Shown here: in pieces, positions 60,214 through 64,000 of the stretch
Layout: each line of letters starts with the position of its first letter
Numbering within the stretch: position 1 is the stretch's first letter
NCBI RefSeq assembly: GCF_009768885.1
Contig: NZ_WSQA01000012.1
Location: 1 to 64,000 of the forward strand
Length of the DNA: 64,000 bases
Reading direction: 5' to 3'
DNA from: Sphingobacterium humi
GTDB lineage: Bacteria > Bacteroidota > Bacteroidia > Sphingobacteriales > Sphingobacteriaceae
Notes under the pieces: generated by a model
The model's database searches: none
What the model saw: only the letters and a program-made list of their open reading frames with translations
Told to the model about the DNA's origin: nothing
Translations under genes and position numbers: made by a program

Positions 60214-63015
60214 ATGAATTTTTTACGACAATTTTTATTTTTCCTCTTATTAGCCCTGCTCAGCTTGCCAAGTTATGCCCAGCGCAAGATCAGTGCTGAG
60301 GTTGTGGATGAGAGCGACAAGGCCAAGCTAAAGCAAGCTAGCGTGATGCTTTTGCAAGCGAAGGATTCTATCCTTGTCGACTTTGTACGTGTGCAGGAAA
60401 ATGGAAAGTTTCAGATCCAAGCCAGTGATACGCTGGATTACCTTTTAATTGTCAGTTATCCGAAGTTCGGCGAATACTTTCAAACCATCAAAAAAGGGAA
60501 TACCGATGTTGAATTAGGCGAGATTGCCTTGCAGAGTGCTGCCCGACTGATTGAAGAAGTATTGATTACCGGTAAGATACCAGTCGTGATTAAAGGGGAT
60601 ACCACCGAATACGATGCCTCCAGTTTTGTGACCGAGAAGAATGCCAAGGTAGAAGACCTGTTGCGCGTGCTGCCGGGGATATCTGTAGATGCCAGCGGGA
60701 AGATTACTGCGCAGGGGAAAACCGTAGAAAAAGTATTGGTGGATGGGGAAGAGTTCTTTGGTGATGACCCGACCTTAGTGACCCGTAATATCCGTTCGGA
60801 TATGGTCGATAAGGTCCAAGTGTATGAGAAGAAGTCGGAGCAGGCCGAACGTACAGGCGTTGATGATGGGCAACGGGTGCAAACCATCAATGTAAAGCTG
60901 AGGGAAGACGCCAAGAACGGTATGTTTGGTAAAGTAGATGCCGGCGGAGGCCTGGATAGTGATAATGGTTATTATGTGGGCAAGCTGCTCTTCAATAAGT
61001 TCAATGGTTCTCAGAAAATTGGCGTATACGGAATTACCTCCAATGATGGTGATTACTTCTTGAATTGGAAAGATCAAGAACGCTTAGGCATCAATGAGAG
61101 CGTTGTGTTCGGCACGGGGAGTGTGATGGTTTTCGGGAGCTCCGATCCGTTTAGCAGCTGGGATGGCCGTGGTCATCCGCAAGCCTTGACTGGCGGTGTA
61201 ACTTACCAGAACGATTGGAAGGATAAAAAACACAAGCTTAGCAGCAATTACAAATACGGACAGATCAAGAACGATACCTACGAAAATACGATTAGCCAAA
61301 ACTCGACGGCCAGCAGTATCCTGGATCAAAACACCACGAAAGAGAGTAACGTCGATGCCAATCGCCATAAAATAATGGGTAAGTACGATGTGGCGATCGA
61401 TTCCTTAACCAGCCTAACGGTGAAGATGTCGGCCGAGAAAACGCAATCAGAGCAGTTCTCCGGAGTAACGGGTGAAACCCAGCGCAATAACAGTTTAGTA
61501 TCCACGAACTTCTCCGATCAGCAGGCCAATTCTACAAAAGATGTGATGACCTACGATGCCTACCTCACTCGAAAATTACGAAAAGTAGGGCGCTCGCTTT
61601 CCTTAAGTGTACGCGGTAGCAATGAACGCGAAGATGGCGATCTGAAGTTAAACTCCGAGCTCCATAATCACTTAACCGATAGTAAGGATATTATCGATCA
61701 ATTGAAGGACTTGCAGTCCACTACAAGTAACCTAGCCACGAGCATCAGTTACACCGAGCCTCTAAGCGCGCGCTGGCGGGCCGATATTACCTATGATTTT
61801 ACACAGGGCCTTGCTAGTACAACCACCAGTTCCTATAACAAGGGTGCCGATGGGAAATATTCCGAGTTCGATGAAGAATTCTCTAATGACTTCGATTTCG
61901 AAACCCGACGCAATGCGGCTACCCTGAATGTTTTTTACAAAACCGATAAAGTCGAGCTCAATATCATGAACAGACTGCGCTATGATGATATGTTCCAAAA
62001 GAATATCCTAGAGAACAACAAGCTGAGCCGCGATTATACGACCTATAATCCGGGGTTGAGATTTCGCTATAACCTCAATAAAAACAAGAGCATACATATC
62101 AACTTAGATCGCACGAGCGACTTGCCAAACCTCAGCCAGATCCAACCCTTACGTCAGAATACCGACCAAATGAACCAGACGATCGGGAATGAGAACCTGA
62201 AGCCGTCCAGCAGGAACAACATTGGATTCAATTACACGTCCTTTGATATCCTGAAGGGTAAGTTTGTGTATATGGGCGGAAACTACAGCCTCACGGAGAA
62301 CCAGTTCTCGCAGAATGTCATTGTCTTTTCTGATGGTACGCGCGTGATGATGGCCGATAATATGGACAAAAACAGCCAATCTTTAAATTACTATTCCGGT
62401 TATGGATTCGATCTTTACAAAAAGCTACAAATCAAAAGTATGTTTGGTCTAAATGCGAGCTATAGTACCAACTACAACCGCATTCAGGAGATTGATGGAT
62501 CATATTCACATGACTTCCTATTCCAATCCCTGCGTTTCGAGGATAATAAAAATACGAATATGCTTTACGGTGCTAACTTTGGCTTTGAGCGCCAGACCAC
62601 CAAGGGTTTTGATTTCCGCATGAAGATTTCACCGAGCTGGAACCTGATGCGTTCCACCTTCACACCGGATCAAAATTCTGAAGGATTTGTATTAAATGGG
62701 ACTAGTGATTTCACCTTATACCTGCCCAAGAAATTCCAATTCTATGGAAATGCAAATTATCAATATGAGGCTCCTACCAAGGTGTATGCCGAGAAGTTTG
62801 AACGTCTTTTGTTTTCGCCAGGGCTGCGCAAAAAGTTCCTGAAGAATGAAAGCTTAACGCTAGACTTTCAGGTTAAAGACCTTTTCAATCAAAATAAGGG
62901 ATACAACCGTAGTCAATCGGCCAGTTCCTTTACCCAACAAACTTATACTACCATATCCCGTTACTTTATGTTAAAAGCATCTTGGGATTTTACCTCCATG
63001 AAAGTGTCGCAATAA
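60214..63015 (+). CDS. Outer-membrane beta-barrel family protein (TonB-receptor-like)
   Basis: At 933 residues it has a signal peptide (1-23, ending YAQ), an N-terminal beta-sandwich of carboxypeptidase-regulatory type (about 24-110), a plug-like segment with LRVLPGISVDASGKITAQGKTVEKVLVDG (about 150-185), and a long barrel with many alternating aromatic strands. It is of the outer-membrane-protein beta-barrel family typical of Bacteroidota. No TonB box or substrate clue. The GLPGLI gene follows after 1 bp, a frequent partnership. Confidence 0.88.
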   Translation: MNFLRQFLFFLLLALLSLPSYAQRKISAEVVDESDKAKLKQASVMLLQAKDSILVDFVRVQENGKFQIQASDTLDYLLIVSYPKFGEYFQTIKKGNTDVELGEIALQSAARLIEEVLITGKIPVVIKGDTTEYDASSFVTEKNAKVEDLLRVLPGISVDASGKITAQGKTVEKVLVDGEEFFGDDPTLVTRNIRSDMVDKVQVYEKKSEQAERTGVDDGQRVQTINVKLREDAKNGMFGKVDAGGGLDSDNGYYVGKLLFNKFNGSQKIGVYGITSNDGDYFLNWKDQERLGINESVVFGTGSVMVFGSSDPFSSWDGRGHPQALTGGVTYQNDWKDKKHKLSSNYKYGQIKNDTYENTISQNSTASSILDQNTTKESNVDANRHKIMGKYDVAIDSLTSLTVKMSAEKTQSEQFSGVTGETQRNNSLVSTNFSDQQANSTKDVMTYDAYLTRKLRKVGRSLSLSVRGSNEREDGDLKLNSELHNHLTDSKDIIDQLKDLQSTTSNLATSISYTEPLSARWRADITYDFTQGLASTTTSSYNKGADGKYSEFDEEFSNDFDFETRRNAATLNVFYKTDKVELNIMNRLRYDDMFQKNILENNKLSRDYTTYNPGLRFRYNLNKNKSIHINLDRTSDLPNLSQIQPLRQNTDQMNQTIGNENLKPSSRNNIGFNYTSFDILKGKFVYMGGNYSLTENQFSQNVIVFSDGTRVMMADNMDKNSQSLNYYSGYGFDLYKKLQIKSMFGLNASYSTNYNRIQEIDGSYSHDFLFQSLRFEDNKNTNMLYGANFGFERQTTKGFDFRMKISPSWNLMRSTFTPDQNSEGFVLNGTSDFTLYLPKKFQFYGNANYQYEAPTKVYAEKFERLLFSPGLRKKFLKNESLTLDFQVKDLFNQNKGYNRSQSASSFTQQTYTTISRYFMLKASWDFTSMKVSQ

Positions 63016-63016
63016 T

Positions 63017-63808
63017 ATGATGAATAGAAGCTATATCACCTTATTTTTCCTGCTTTGCTTAGGTTTAATGCAAAGCCAGGCCCAACATGCCTTTTTCCCG
63101 GAACAAGGGATTATTACCTACGATAAAACCATTCACGTTAAAAATCTATTGAAGCGACAGCTGACCCTGATACCCGAAGGTGATATGCAACGCCGATTCC
63201 TGGAAAATATGATTCCCAATGCGCCTGAAACAGCGGTATTGCAGCGGACTTTGAACTTTACCCCAACGGAAGTGTCGGTAGAACCCGTTCCGAAAAACCA
63301 TGAACCCTTTATTGCGCAGCTGATGCAATTTGGGATGCTGGATTATGGAACCAAATTCTATCAGAATTTCGCTAAAAACGAATCGCAGGTTAGTTTAGAA
63401 TTCGGAGGATCCGCCATAATGATCAAGGATAGCCTGCCCTCAGTAAAATGGAAGATTACCAATGAATACCGCAATATTGCAGGCTACGACTGCCGACGGG
63501 CCAATGGCTTAACCCAAGACTCCGTGTATGTGGTAGCCTTCTATACCGATCAGATTCCAACCCCAGGTGGGCCCAATGTGATTCAAGGATTGCCCGGCAT
63601 GATCTTAGGGCTGGTTATTCCAGAGCAGAATGTCAATATCTATGCTTCAAAGGTAGAGTTGACAGCAGCGAAGGTAAATACCGATCTGTTGAAGAAGAAA
63701 GGTGAGGTCGCCAGCCGAGAAGATACGCGGAAAAAACTGCTAGGCAGCTTAGGACGCTTTATTAAAGAAAAACAGTTCCATTACCTCTTTACGGCCATGT
63801 TCCTCTAA
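63017..63808 (+). CDS. GLPGLI family protein
   Basis: At 263 residues it has a signal peptide (1-22) and the family motif in QGLPGMILGL (about 190). Position-specific conservation like YRNIAGYDCRRA is also seen. GLPGLI proteins are Bacteroidota-specific, exported, of unknown function, and often sit beside outer-membrane barrel proteins as here. It starts immediately after the barrel protein stop. Confidence 0.93.
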   Translation: MMNRSYITLFFLLCLGLMQSQAQHAFFPEQGIITYDKTIHVKNLLKRQLTLIPEGDMQRRFLENMIPNAPETAVLQRTLNFTPTEVSVEPVPKNHEPFIAQLMQFGMLDYGTKFYQNFAKNESQVSLEFGGSAIMIKDSLPSVKWKITNEYRNIAGYDCRRANGLTQDSVYVVAFYTDQIPTPGGPNVIQGLPGMILGLVIPEQNVNIYASKVELTAAKVNTDLLKKKGEVASREDTRKKLLGSLGRFIKEKQFHYLFTAMFL

Positions 63809-63828
63809 GGCCAGCGGAGCTTATAAAA

Positions 63829-63863
63829 CATAAAAACCCGAATCATTGATTCGGGTTTTTATG
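63829..63863. terminator. Bidirectional terminator
   Basis: A 17-bp perfect stem (CATAAAAACCCGAATCA and its complement) with a one-base formal loop between the GLPGLI gene and the H1-like gene, which converge. Confidence 0.85.
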
Positions 63864-63879
63864 TTTAAAACGGGTAAAA

Positions 63880-64000
63880 TTAATTTTTACCGTCGTTTTT
63901 CTTAGCGGTGATTTCGTTACGAATATCTTGTGCTAAAGTTTTGATGTCTTGTAAACCTTTACGAACGCGAGTTCCAGCAGCAGAGTTGCCATTGTTAAAG
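63880..64000 (-). CDS. Histone H1-like protein, C-terminal part
   Basis: The minus-strand frame enters from the right edge and ends at TAA (63880-63882). The visible 39 residues include NSAAGTRVRKGLQDIKTLAQ and end RNEITAKKNDGKN, which match the Bacteroidota histone H1-like (Hup-type) DNA-binding proteins of about 60 residues. The start is outside the window. Confidence 0.85.
   Translation of the reverse strand, partial: FNNGNSAAGTRVRKGLQDIKTLAQDIRNEITAKKNDGKN

Noticed and set aside
1-64000. tRNA, rRNA or prophage genes
   Set aside because: Gaps were read for cloverleaf or phage signatures and none was recognised; a tRNAscan-type search was not possible here.

Overview
The window reads as chromosomal DNA of a Bacteroidota bacterium, most likely a Sphingobacteriaceae member (Sphingobacterium/Pedobacter type). 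This rests on protein families largely confined to that phylum (GLPGLI protein, HYC_CC_PP-type protein, DUF4834, C-terminus of a histone H1-like protein, His-rich TonB receptor, fused HemC-HemD). It also rests on promoters of the TTTG / TAnnTTTG type placed very close to start codons, and on the scarcity of Shine-Dalgarno sequences. No tRNA, rRNA, prophage, transposase or CRISPR array was recognised. Most of the window is ordinary core genome; the unusual material lies in the intergenic regions and leaders.

Layout. 1-635: start of an unidentified minus-strand gene, then a repeat-rich gap. 636-8255: LptA/OstA-like protein (minus), then tilS, two small membrane proteins, recF, a DciA-like protein, a RarD-type permease and a Crp-family regulator. 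8257-16126: nucleotidyltransferase, SRPBCC protein, TsaC/YciO protein, asnS, and the minus-strand haem run hemA, hemCD (fused), hemB. 16127-21120: small membrane protein, MscS channel, DUF2027-like protein, class V aminotransferase, aat, rbfA. 21121-22135: 1 kb gap with a near-perfect 57-bp inverted repeat and a candidate small RNA. 22136-34063: argH, galM, a membrane protein, dgt, topB, an orphan protein, uvrA, a DUF2157-like protein. 34343-38807: two dihydrolipoamide dehydrogenases around a frameshifted DUF3817-type gene and a thioesterase, then a copper lipoprotein (azurin). 38890-45341: a compact signalling cassette (hybrid kinase, CheR, CheB, second hybrid kinase/regulator). 45352-49656: GNAT-like protein, floA, a 0.95-kb repeat/small-RNA gap, kdsC, maf. 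49682-53112: metal-related TonB receptor with HMA domain and His-rich segment, its small Cys/His-rich partner, and a 37-residue membrane peptide. 53154-56871: trpL-trpD-trpF-trpB-trpA. 56915-64000: small secreted protein, DUF2795 protein, PlsC acyltransferase, M20 dipeptidase, outer-membrane beta-barrel protein, GLPGLI protein and the end of a histone H1-like gene.

How genes work together. The hem run covers glutamyl-tRNA to uroporphyrinogen III, lacking only hemL. The trp run covers anthranilate phosphoribosyl transfer, PRA isomerisation and the two synthase subunits, without trpE, trpG or trpC. It is preceded by a 15-codon leader ORF with three consecutive Trp codons, a 7-bp leader hairpin and a strong intrinsic terminator, which is a textbook ribosome-mediated attenuator. 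The Che-like cassette has methylation enzymes but no receptor, CheA or CheW, so it probably serves stress or developmental signalling rather than motility.

The most interesting items are the trp attenuator, two candidate small RNAs with near-ideal Bacteroidota promoters and terminators next to large inverted repeats, several interspersed intergenic repeat families (REP-like hairpins, an 11-bp tandem array, a 125-bp element, heptamer-bounded elements), the frameshifted DUF3817 gene, and a group of genes with non-ATG starts and -7 elements only a few bases upstream.
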